Assembly: GCF_037300705.1 (NCBI RefSeq)
Contig: NZ_CP147776.1
Coordinates: 5,214,857 to 5,278,856 of the forward strand
Direction of reading: 5' to 3'
DNA: 64,000 nt
Source of the DNA: Massilia sp. W12
GTDB taxonomy: Bacteria; Pseudomonadota; Gammaproteobacteria; Burkholderiales; Burkholderiaceae_D
Position 1 is the first letter of the stretch. Each line of letters opens with the position of its first letter. The notes below the pieces were generated by a model. The model did no database searches and had not been told where the DNA came from. It worked only from the letters and a program-made list of their open reading frames with translations. The translations under genes were made by a program, and so were the position numbers. Positions 13,715 through 20,235 of the stretch are shown in pieces.

Positions 13715-14185
13715 ATGCCCCCACAAGTTTCGCGAACCAATGCGACCATCGCGGTCACCACCTTCACACTAATGGCGTTGGGCGGCTTTGTACCCTTCAT
13801 ATGGAAGGTCGTCGTTCCCTTCGCGGCCACGGGCTACGCGCCAGCTGACTGGACATGGCCAAGGGTGAGTATTGCGTTTGGCGTGCTGCTGGCGCTCTTC
13901 TTCTACCTTGGATACGGAATGTTCCAGCGGTTTGGCACAAGGCTAACGGAGGCTGAAATCACCGCTCCCACCCTTCGAGGAGATCGTCGCCTTCGCTGGG
14001 AACAGATCGAACGCATTAGAACGCGCGGACATGAACTTCTGTTTGAGGGAGCATCGGGAACCATCACCCTCAACCTCTTATGCTTCAAGAGGCCATCCGA
14101 AGTTGAAGCATTTGTTCGTTCACGGCTGCCAACCCGGCTCGGAGGCGTCAACAAGCCGCCGCTCGCGGCTCAGCCTCAACATTAG
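13715..14185 (+). CDS. cassette-encoded membrane protein with C-terminal PH-like region
   Basis: The 156-aa protein has two membrane segments (about residues 12-35 and 52-70, VSIAFGVLLALFFYLGYGMF). After them comes a soluble part, LTEAEITAPTLRGDRRLRWEQIERIRTRG then GTITLNLLCFKRPSEVEAFV, whose layout resembles bacterial PH-domain membrane proteins. The function of such proteins is mostly unknown. The last residues overlap a short, weak attC, so the true C-terminus may be attC-derived. Confidence 0.65.
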   Translation: MPPQVSRTNATIAVTTFTLMALGGFVPFIWKVVVPFAATGYAPADWTWPRVSIAFGVLLALFFYLGYGMFQRFGTRLTEAEITAPTLRGDRRLRWEQIERIRTRGHELLFEGASGTITLNLLCFKRPSEVEAFVRSRLPTRLGGVNKPPLAAQPQH

Positions 14186-14187
14186 AG
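14126..14187 (+). other. attC site 30, weak and embedded in the gene end
   Basis: A possible R'' TGCCAAC (14126-14132) lies inside the coding sequence; R' is ATTAGAG (14181-14187), altered at the crossover G and the last base. The palindrome is centred on GCCGCCGCTCGCGGCT. Its function is doubtful. Confidence 0.5.
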
Positions 14188-14196
14188 TTTTCCGCC

Positions 14197-14634
14197 ATGA
14201 TCGTTACGACTTTCGAAGCAAAGTGTTCAAATTGTTCGGAAACATCTTTCTTCCCGGAGCTGGGAGATTTTGCGTACGGCGATTTCATTTTTTATGGGGA
14301 GGGTGGTTCTGCTTTCGGCTACTTCTCAGCCCATGGCAATTCGGCTTGGGCAGTCATAGAAGCGCTTATCCCAGCATCGGGCACAGGCAATCAGTCAGGG
14401 GCCAAGCACGAACAGCTGATTCAAGCTGCGTGTGCGGCGATGGCAGATCCTATAAGTAACCAAACCCTGTCCAATCGTCGGAGATGTCCTCACTGTGGAT
14501 CAATGAGTTTTGAGTATTGGTCTGGTGCGCAAGGTCAAAAAATGGATGTTCGCCAAGTCGAGCATGTCCGTTTCCTAGCTTTGTCGCGCGAAGCCCAGAA
14601 AAAAGCACTAAATGCATACATCGCCACGCTCTAA
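14197..14634 (+). CDS. cassette-encoded zinc-ribbon protein
   Basis: The 145-aa protein has two Cys pairs, KCSNCSET near residue 10 and RRCPHCGSMSF near residue 97, that could form one zinc site bracketing a middle domain with FIFYGEGGSAFGYFSAHG. The C-terminal tail is helical (FLALSREAQKKALNAY). It is cytoplasmic and the family is not known. The TAA overlaps R'' of an attC carrying a hairpin insertion. Confidence 0.65.
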   Translation: MIVTTFEAKCSNCSETSFFPELGDFAYGDFIFYGEGGSAFGYFSAHGNSAWAVIEALIPASGTGNQSGAKHEQLIQAACAAMADPISNQTLSNRRRCPHCGSMSFEYWSGAQGQKMDVRQVEHVRFLALSREAQKKALNAYIATL

Positions 14635-14746
14635 CAATTCCGTCGAGGGGGATCAATGGGGTCAGACTCAATTGATCCTGCAAGGGCGAAAGTCTTCGTC
14701 GTTCCAGCGGATCGCCTGCGGCGCCCGCTGAACTCACATGTTAGGC
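14629..14746 (+). other. attC site 31, expanded by a repeat insertion
   Basis: R'' CTCTAAC (14629-14635), R' GTTAGGC (14740-14746). About 50 bases carrying the GGGGTCAGACTC hairpin sit between the left arm and a standard attC right part. Confidence 0.8.
14651..14677 (+). repeat. GGGGTCAGACTC hairpin element, single unit
   Basis: Stem GATCAAT (14651-14657) / ATTGATC (14671-14677). It is followed by the CTGCAAGGGCGAAAG tail, which also follows the elements in attC 14 and 24 (with one change in attC 24). Confidence 0.7.
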
Positions 14747-14777
14747 GCCACACATTACCCTCTCGGAGGATGAAGCA

Positions 14778-15059
14778 ATGGAAATCATCGAGTTTAATGG
14801 TCTCGGACAACCACGGGATGCCCGCTATGGAACCGGCACGATCGCGATACTTGTGCAGGGTGCGTCAATCAGCGTCGTGCGTATCGAGTTGCTAGCGCCC
14901 GAAGAATACGGGCCGTCACTGTCACACGCGCGAAATGACATGGAGCTGCAATCTGCCGTGCGGCAATCTCTGGCCAACGCCTATCCAAAAGGCCTGGACT
15001 CGTCGAGGCATTGGGTGTTGACCTGTCCAGAGGAGATAGCGGCCCGTGCAATGTTTTAG
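14778..15059 (+). CDS. cassette-encoded hypothetical protein with a good RBS
   Basis: The 93-aa soluble protein has N-terminal strands (IEFNGLGQPRDARYG, TIAILVQGASISVVRIELL) followed by a helix near MELQSAVRQSLANAYP. I do not recognise the family. The gene has a convincing ribosome-binding site, GGAGG, about 9 bases before the ATG, unlike most neighbours. The stop lies about 20 bases before the next attC. Confidence 0.65.
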   Translation: MEIIEFNGLGQPRDARYGTGTIAILVQGASISVVRIELLAPEEYGPSLSHARNDMELQSAVRQSLANAYPKGLDSSRHWVLTCPEEIAARAMF

Positions 15060-15080
15060 AGTAGGCTTGCAGCGGGTGGC

Positions 15081-15191
15081 GCCTAACAAGTCGTTCAAGG
15101 GACGCTCGCGTTGCTCGCTGGACATCCCCATCCGGTGCATGCTTTGCATATTATGCGCCGCCTGTGGCCTCCCCTTAACTCGGCGTTAGGC
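15081..15191 (+). other. attC site 32, long type
   Basis: R'' GCCTAAC (15081-15087), R' GTTAGGC (15185-15191). The 111-bp site has an apical region with TGCATGCTTTGCATATTATGCG. Confidence 0.83.
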
Positions 15192-15197
15192 TTTTTC

Positions 15198-15575
15198 ATG
15201 CTTTCAACCGCCACATGTCGCAAATGCGGAGGAATTACTTCCTACTCAACCCTGGGCCATATGTTCGAGGCCATTTGCAGCCATTGCGGGTATGAGGAAG
15301 CGGGAACCTTTTCGCCTTCTGTTCTTGGAGTCCCAGTTGTCAAACCTGCAAGCGTCAGCGTTTATCTTCAAGACGCCAAGCCAACCGCCGCCAACTTGCT
15401 GTGGTTAAGCAAGCTACACCCCAAGTTCGCCAGTCTTTCACCGGGTGAATTGAAGGCGGCGTTTCTAGCTGGCGCCATTCTCGATCTCGGCACTCTATAC
15501 GCAGAGGACGTGGAGCGAGTGCAGAAAAAATGTCTTGCAATGGGCTTCACGGTAGATGTAAAAGAAGAAGCATGA
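15198..15575 (+). CDS. cassette-encoded protein with N-terminal zinc ribbon
   Basis: This is a 125-aa protein from the ATG at 15,198, 6 bases after the attC core; an upstream in-frame start lies in the attC. The N-terminus has CRKCGG (from residue 7) and CSHCGYEE (about residue 27), a classic four-Cys zinc ribbon. A helical domain follows (AANLLWLSKLHPKFASL and AEDVERVQKKCLAMG) that resembles small ribosomal L7/L12-like or DUF-type helical modules, though this is not certain. It is probably cytoplasmic. Confidence 0.65.
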   Translation: MLSTATCRKCGGITSYSTLGHMFEAICSHCGYEEAGTFSPSVLGVPVVKPASVSVYLQDAKPTAANLLWLSKLHPKFASLSPGELKAAFLAGAILDLGTLYAEDVERVQKKCLAMGFTVDVKEEA

Positions 15576-15625
15576 GTTCAACCCGCGCCTATGGAAACGC
15601 CTCTGTTGCGAAAGGCATGCCTGCC

Positions 15626-15694
15626 GCCTAACCCATCACTCAAGGGGACGTCTTGCGCATACGCGCAAGCCGCCCCTTACCTCGAACGTTAGCC
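15626..15694 (+). other. attC site 33
   Basis: R'' GCCTAAC (15626-15632), R' GTTAGCC (15688-15694). Strong inner arms CTTGCGCATACGCGCAAG. Confidence 0.85.
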
Positions 15695-15700
15695 ACTTCG

Positions 15701-16162
15701 ATGAACTCGTCACCATTCTTGCTATCGCCGGATGCATTTTTGTTGGCAGTGCCAGAGCTGAGCACCTTGCTGACTTACTCGCCCTACGAATCTGCATGGG
15801 GCGTTACTGACGAAGTGCTCTGCTATTTCAACTGTGTTTTACTTGGGCAAGAGGTAAGCGCCACAGGCTGGGAGAGCTATCTTGGTGTCCCCACACGTTG
15901 GATTCAACTTCTACCGAAACTAGATCATCACAGAGAATTCGCTTGGCCCAGCTTGGATTCATTTGAAAATACATTGCTGATTTATCTTCAAAAAGAAAGC
16001 ACATGGGCAATTCGATGCGAAAAGGACTGCGATCAAGTTAAAATTGAAAGTGTAGTTAACAATTTCCCCCGTACCAAAAGCCTAATTGGTGAAGTGGTGG
16101 TTTATTGCACAGGCGGTGGTCATGAATGTCCAACTTTTCAGGCTCAGCAATCGCGTGGGTAA
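15701..16162 (+). CDS. cassette-encoded hypothetical protein
   Basis: This is a 153-aa protein from the ATG 6 bases after the attC core. It is rich in aromatic and acidic residues (LLTYSPYESAWGVTDEVLCY, WESYLGVPTRWIQLLPK), with a later segment TWAIRCEKDCDQVKIE and a terminal GGGHECPTF. No signal peptide or membrane segment is seen. The family is not recognised. The TAA overlaps the next attC. Confidence 0.65.
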   Translation: MNSSPFLLSPDAFLLAVPELSTLLTYSPYESAWGVTDEVLCYFNCVLLGQEVSATGWESYLGVPTRWIQLLPKLDHHREFAWPSLDSFENTLLIYLQKESTWAIRCEKDCDQVKIESVVNNFPRTKSLIGEVVVYCTGGGHECPTFQAQQSRG

Positions 16163-16252
16163 CCTTTCAGTCAACCTGACCGCCCAAAGCTGTGCTTTGG
16201 GCGCCCTCCATGCCTACGGCATTCCGGCGGCAGCTTACTTCCAACGTTGGGC
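16157..16252 (+). other. attC site 34
   Basis: R'' GGGTAAC (16157-16163), R' GTTGGGC (16246-16252). The 96-bp site is related to attC 27. Confidence 0.83.
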
Positions 16253-16260
16253 TCCTTGAA

Positions 16261-16380
16261 ATGTCCGCAGAAATTCGCCAATTTGACATGGTTCGATTAA
16301 AAGCGATCCGGGATGATCGTTTTGCTGATGCAACCATTTACCATGAGCGCTTGCCTGCAGGAGGCAGGGGGCAGTTTTAA
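16261..16380 (+). pseudogene. truncated cassette gene interrupted by an inverted repeat
   Basis: The ATG lies 8 bases after an attC core and begins MSAEIRQFDMVRLKAIRDD, a plausible small soluble protein. After about 35 codons the sequence enters an inverted repeat at 16,367 and the frame ends at 16,380. No attC follows. I read this as the 5' fragment of a cassette gene cut off by the DNA that carries the alginate-lyase-like gene. Confidence 0.55.
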
Positions 16381-16426
16381 CAATCAAACATTTGGAGAAA
16401 TTTGTTGGAATGTTAGAACTGCCCCC
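16367..16426. repeat. 60-bp imperfect inverted repeat at the border of non-cassette DNA
   Basis: GGGGGCAGTTTTAACA (16367-16382) is the complement of TGTTAGAACTGCCCCC (16411-16426) at 15 of 16 positions. The inner bases also pair partly. There is no T run after it, so it is not an obvious terminator. It could be a MITE or joined ends of an IS. Confidence 0.65.
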
Positions 16427-16465
16427 CGTCATTCCACATGCATAGAACCTGCCAAAGAGGATGCC

Positions 16466-18356
16466 ATGTCCCATTTCTCCATAAAACACCCCGTTGCTGT
16501 CTGGCTGCGAACATTTGGCGCGGCGCTGCTTTGCCTGCTGAGCCTGGGCGTGCGTCACGCCGGAGCGGCTGACGTGATCGGCCACATCGATGGCTTGCGT
16601 GAAGAGGCCGGGCAGGTGCAGCTATTCGGTTGGGCTTGTCAGCGGGGCAGTGCGGCGTCGCTGGCGGTGCATGTGTATGCCGACCATTCCGCTTACGACA
16701 AGCCGGCCGGCGCCATGGTTTTGGGGGCGAAGGCGGATGTGGCGAACGAGCCCGCGGTCGATCAGGCTTGCCAAGGGCAAGCCGGCGGCAAACATCGTTT
16801 CTTCATTGTGCTGCCTGCGGACGTGCTGGAGAAATACCAGGGCAGAAAATGGGATTCGGGCCTTCGGTAATGTCGAAAATAGCGCACTGAAAGGTTCGGG
16901 TGAATTCGCCTTTCCAGCGCCGCGTGCTGTGAGCGTCAAGAGCGCCAACAGCGTCAGCGGGCGCGCGACAACGTCCGGGCGCGTGCCGCCACTGGCTGGC
17001 AGCTATACCAGTTCAACCCAACATCCGCGCGTATTTACCAACCAGAAGGAGTTGACGCAGTTGGCCAAGCGCAGCAACGTTGCTGGCAGCTTTTCGGCGC
17101 AGAATTTCAGCCGTCTGACCACACAGATCAAGCAAGACCTGGCGGCGAAAGTCGATTGGGCGGCGGCGTATTCGGGGTGCGACCTGGCCATTTATCTGCG
17201 TACGTTTTCGTATGAGGCGCGCACCGGCTATGCGGCTGAAGTGCGCTCCGAAGAACAATTAAAGTCGGCGCTGCGGGTGCGCAATGACGCGACCGCGCCA
17301 GCCGGCGCCGCGCTGGTCGCAGCGCGCCTGGCGCTGTACGCAGCTTTGCTGAAAGCCGGCGCAACGCCATTGGAGCAGGCGCCGGAAGCCGAGGCGGCGG
17401 CGCAGTTGGCGAAGCAGATTTTGCTGGCCTGGGCTGAGCGCGGTTTTCGCGATGCCAAGGGGGCGCGTTTTCAGTCGTCGCAACAGTTTTGCGGCAACGA
17501 TGGCAAGCCTGAAGACGCCAACGTCGGCTTGCAGCTTGGGCGCGGTGTGGTGTATTCAGTCCAGGCGCAAGATTTGTTGCAAGCGCAGGGCGCGTTAAAC
17601 AGTGCTGAGGTCAAGCAGCTCAATGCGTTTCATTTAGGATTGTTCGACCTGATCCGGCTGGCGCTGAATCGCCGCGTGGAGCAGCCGATGCAAGATTGTG
17701 AGCGCTACAGCAACCACAGCGCGGCCGCGCTGACCGGTATGTTGTCGATTGCGCGTTTACTGGACGATGGCAAGCGTTTCAATGCGGTGCTGAAGGGTGG
17801 GGATGCAGCATATCCGGTGGCGCTGCCATGGCTGGTGCAATTCAACCGTGCGATTTACGGCGAGGGCGACAGCCCGGTGGCTTGTTATCCCAACCCGGGC
17901 AAGGACAGCTTGACCAGCAAACCCTCGTTCCAAACCGCCAAGGTGGAGCCGGGTGAAATCGAAGACCGCTACCGCAACGCCAATCCTCTGCAAGGCATAG
18001 GTTACCCGATGTTCGCGCTGGAATTGATCACCAACGGCGCTGCTATTCTGCAACAGGCGGGCTTCGACGCCTGGGGCTATCGCGGCGCGCAGCAGCAATC
18101 GATTGGCGCTGCGATTGCGTATTATGCTTGTTATGGCAAGGTGGTCGGCTTCAATAAAACCGTGACGGCTGAGAATGCCAAGTCCTGTCCGAATCACGCG
18201 CAATATGTCGGAAAAATGGTGCATGGCGTGGAGAGCATGGTGTTGCTGGGCAGCGCGCGTTATCCGAAGAATGCGGAGATTACTGAGCTGGAAGAGGCTG
18301 CGCGGAAGGGACGGATGGTGGTGGATGGGGTGCGCTTTGGGATGTGGCGGGATTGA
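16466..18356 (+). pseudogene. alginate-lyase-like secreted polysaccharide lyase, frameshifted
   Basis: Two overlapping frames together encode about 630 aa. The first (from ATG 16,466) has a signal peptide (core FGAALLCLLSLG, ending HAGA) and a domain with QVQLFGWACQRGS and HRFFIVLPADVLEKYQG. The reading then needs to skip one base near 16,846-16,855 to continue as FGNVENSALKGSGEFAFP. The large C-terminal part fits the alginate lyase (PF05426-type) fold, with HPRVFTN, YSNHSAAALTGMLSIARL, QFNRAIYGEGDSPVACYPN and IEDRYRNANPLQGIGYP. GC and codon use match the chromosome, not the cassettes. A sequencing error could mimic the frameshift. Confidence 0.75.
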
Positions 18357-18400
18357 GGAGAATGGCGTATCTTGCTCCTGGGGCAACAGGGTCAGCGCAA

Positions 18401-18428
18401 CAGCGCCCGCCAGACTCAAACATTAGGC
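18401..18428 (+). other. attC site 35, 3' remnant
   Basis: Only the right arm CAGCGCCCGCCAGACTCAAAC and core ATTAGGC (18422-18428) remain. It matches the ends of attC 14 and 24, so the alginate-lyase DNA replaced the left part of that site. Confidence 0.65.
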
Positions 18429-18605
18429 ATCAATTCAATGTTCGCCGTATTGTTCTGGTATATTTCAGTTCTTACCTGCGCCAAAGCCCGTCGCCATTGC
18501 TGGCTTGGCATCACGCAGTGCAAGGTTTTTTATTTCCGTCAGCTTTATTTTGCGAGGGCGTTTTGGCTGGTTTTCAATTCACAAAGGCTGTTGCCTCATC
18601 AAGCA
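18429..18605 (+). repeat. recurrent ORF-poor cassette, copy G of 8
   Basis: The -10-like motif and hairpin are intact. The T run after the hairpin has one extra T, which shifts the reading frame: the 65-codon frame is broken and fused to the other frame. Confidence 0.8.
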
Positions 18606-18663
18606 GCCTAACCCATCGTTCCAGCGGATCGCCTGCGGCGCCCGCTGAATTCACACCTTAGGC
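18606..18663 (+). other. attC site 36, crossover G mutated to C
   Basis: R'' GCCTAAC (18606-18612) and otherwise normal arms, but R' reads CTTAGGC (18657-18663). The G at the strand-exchange point is lost, so excision at this site should be impaired. Confidence 0.82.
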
Positions 18664-18668
18664 GTCTC

Positions 18669-19088
18669 ATGCGGCGATCGATCGGTCTGATTCTCGTTCT
18701 TGCCACATTGGGCGTCATTGGCGCGTTAGCCTGGCGAGTGCTTCACCCTGCGCCCGACGCTGTTGTTATAAATAATCCGTGCCATACCTTTGTGTCCGAG
18801 TTCGCGCCTATGGCCACTCCGCACTTGAGATCAGCGGACAATGGCCTTGAGCTCGTCTTGAGCTTCACTCCGGAAAAAGATACAGAAGCTGGCAGTGTAC
18901 TTTCCGGCGTCTCGGCCGGAACGAAGACGCTTCTTGTATCATCAGCTCGACGTCCGGTCAGCGCCCTGCGAATCGACCAAGGGCGCCTGGTTCTTTCAGT
19001 CAAATCAGCCGCACATGCTGCTGAGGTCTTGGAATTGATGTGTTTCGAAGAGAAGTACCGTTATCCAAAGCTGCAAGCTGCTTTATGA
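18669..19088 (+). CDS. cassette-encoded exported or membrane-anchored protein
   Basis: The 139-aa protein has an N-terminal hydrophobic helix (about residues 4-23, SIGLILVLATLGVIGALAW) that is either an uncleaved anchor or a signal peptide. The rest looks beta-rich (GLELVLSFTPEKDTEAGSVL, RIDQGRLVLSVKSAAHAAEVLEL) with a lone Cys pair (Cys38 in NPCHTF, Cys near 125 in LMCFEE) that could form a disulfide in the periplasm. Family not recognised. Confidence 0.65.
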   Translation: MRRSIGLILVLATLGVIGALAWRVLHPAPDAVVINNPCHTFVSEFAPMATPHLRSADNGLELVLSFTPEKDTEAGSVLSGVSAGTKTLLVSSARRPVSALRIDQGRLVLSVKSAAHAAEVLELMCFEEKYRYPKLQAAL

Positions 19089-19089
19089 A

Positions 19090-19146
19090 ACTGAACTGTC
19101 TTTCCAGCGGATAGCCTCTGGCGCCCGCTGAACTCACATGTTAGGC
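19090..19146 (+). other. attC site 37
   Basis: A weak R'' (ACTGAAC, 19090-19096) with the standard arms and R' GTTAGGC (19140-19146). Confidence 0.72.
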
Positions 19147-19321
19147 GTCATGTCACTGTTTTCTGTACTGTTCTGGTATATTTCAGTTCTTGCCAGCGCC
19201 AGAGTTTGTTTCCTTTGCTGGCTTGGCATCACGCGGTACAAGGAATTTTTTCCCGTCAGCCTTATTTTCGAGAGCGCTTTGACCGTTTTTCAAGTCGCAA
19301 AGGCTGTTGCCTCATCAAGCA
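19147..19321 (+). repeat. recurrent ORF-poor cassette, copy H of 8 (most divergent)
   Basis: TGGTATATT is kept, as are CTTGGCATCACGCGGTACAAG and a T-rich stretch, but many other positions differ. Both short frames carry stops or shifts. Conservation of the motif and not of the frames argues against a protein. Confidence 0.75.
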
Positions 19322-19379
19322 GCCTAAGCCATCATTCCGGCGGATCGACTATGGCCCCCGCTGAACTCACACATTAGAC
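19322..19379 (+). other. attC site 38, altered core
   Basis: R'' GCCTAAG (19322-19328), R' ATTAGAC (19373-19379). Both simple sites depart from consensus and the arms are partly decayed (CGGATCGACTATGGCC). Confidence 0.75.
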
Positions 19380-19390
19380 CTTCTTTCACC

Positions 19391-19873
19391 ATGAGCACAA
19401 ACCGCTACGCACCACCATCATCTGAATTAAGCAATTCTGCAAGTACCGAACTTGAGTACGCAGGCTTTTGGATTCGCACCGGAGCAGCCTTGATTGATTC
19501 GGTATTGACCATCGCTATCACCTTTCCAATCCTCTACGCTATCTACGGCGCGGAATACTTCGGTGATGAGAAAAAGGACTTCATTGCCGGCCCGGCAGAC
19601 TTTCTGCTTTCGTATGTGGCGCCAGCCGTCGCTGTCATCCTTTTCTGGATCAGCAAACAAGGCACGCCAGGCAAGCTTGCTCTCTCGCTTCGTATCATCG
19701 ACGCAGAAACCGGGAATGCGCTGTCAGTCGGCCAATCCATTGGCCGGTATTTCGCCTACTTCGTCTCGGCGATTCCACTGGGTCTTGGGATCATCTGGGT
19801 AGGCATTGATGCCCGAAAGCAAGGCTGGCATGACAAGCTTGCCAAGACCGTCGTCATCCGCGTCAAGAAATAG
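19391..19873 (+). CDS. RDD family membrane protein (last gene cassette)
   Basis: The 160-aa inner-membrane protein has the RDD hallmark Arg in FWIRTGAALIDSVL near residue 30, then a second conserved segment SKQGTPGKLALSLRIIDAETG and a third helix ending WHDKLAKTVVIR. There are three to four hydrophobic helices. Some RDD proteins act as ion antiporters, but most are uncharacterised. It follows repeat copy H and is the last intact gene before the array decays. Confidence 0.85.
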   Translation: MSTNRYAPPSSELSNSASTELEYAGFWIRTGAALIDSVLTIAITFPILYAIYGAEYFGDEKKDFIAGPADFLLSYVAPAVAVILFWISKQGTPGKLALSLRIIDAETGNALSVGQSIGRYFAYFVSAIPLGLGIIWVGIDARKQGWHDKLAKTVVIRVKK

Positions 19874-19903
19874 GCCACTACTCCCGTTACATTCAACCGG
19901 AAG

Positions 19904-19957
19904 GATTAAGCCTTCCATCGAAAGGACATACCCCGGCAAGCCGGGTCATGTCCTTTT
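19904..19957 (+). other. attC site 39, degenerate, with long hairpin
   Basis: AAAGGACAT (19921-19929) pairs with ATGTCCTTTT (19948-19957) around CCCGGCAAGCCGGG. The layout resembles attC 19 and 33, but the R' side is replaced by a repeat insertion. The hairpin ends in TTTT and could also terminate transcription leaving the array. Confidence 0.55.
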
Positions 19958-19964
19958 AGATCAA

Positions 19965-19991
19965 GATCAATGGGGTCAGACTCAATTGATC
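19965..19991 (+). repeat. GGGGTCAGACTC hairpin element at the array end
   Basis: Stem GATCAAT (19965-19971) / ATTGATC (19985-19991), the fourth locus of this element. It again sits inside an attC-like sequence. Confidence 0.7.
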
Positions 19992-20030
19992 CTGCCATCG
20001 GCGCGAAAAACGGGGCGCTGTTCCAACAGC

Positions 20031-20086
20031 CTGAGCCAACGTTCCCGCACATCGCCTTCGCCCCCCGTTGCTCTCACACGTTTTGA
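20031..20086 (+). other. attC site 40, decayed terminal site
   Basis: TGAGCCAACGTTCCCGCACATCGCC and CCCCCGTTGCTCTCACACG look like eroded arms of the dominant attC; the core reads GTTTTGA (20080-20086). This marks the distal end of the array. From here to 20,163 I see no gene. Confidence 0.5.
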
Positions 20087-20163
20087 ATCCATCCATGTCC
20101 GAAACCGCTGCAATACGTATGGCGATAAATTCGCACCGGGGCTGAATAGTTACGCCGGAAAAT

Positions 20164-20193
20164 AAAAAAGGGGGAAGGCTTTCGCCCTCCCCC
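20164..20193 (-). terminator. rho-independent terminator of the subtilase gene
   Basis: On the minus strand GGGGGAGGGC-GAAA-GCCTTCCCCC is followed by six T residues, 43 bases past the stop codon. Confidence 0.85.
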
Positions 20194-20235
20194 TGAATTC
20201 ACTTTCAAGCTGCAGGCCGAGGGGCCTGCTTTGGA

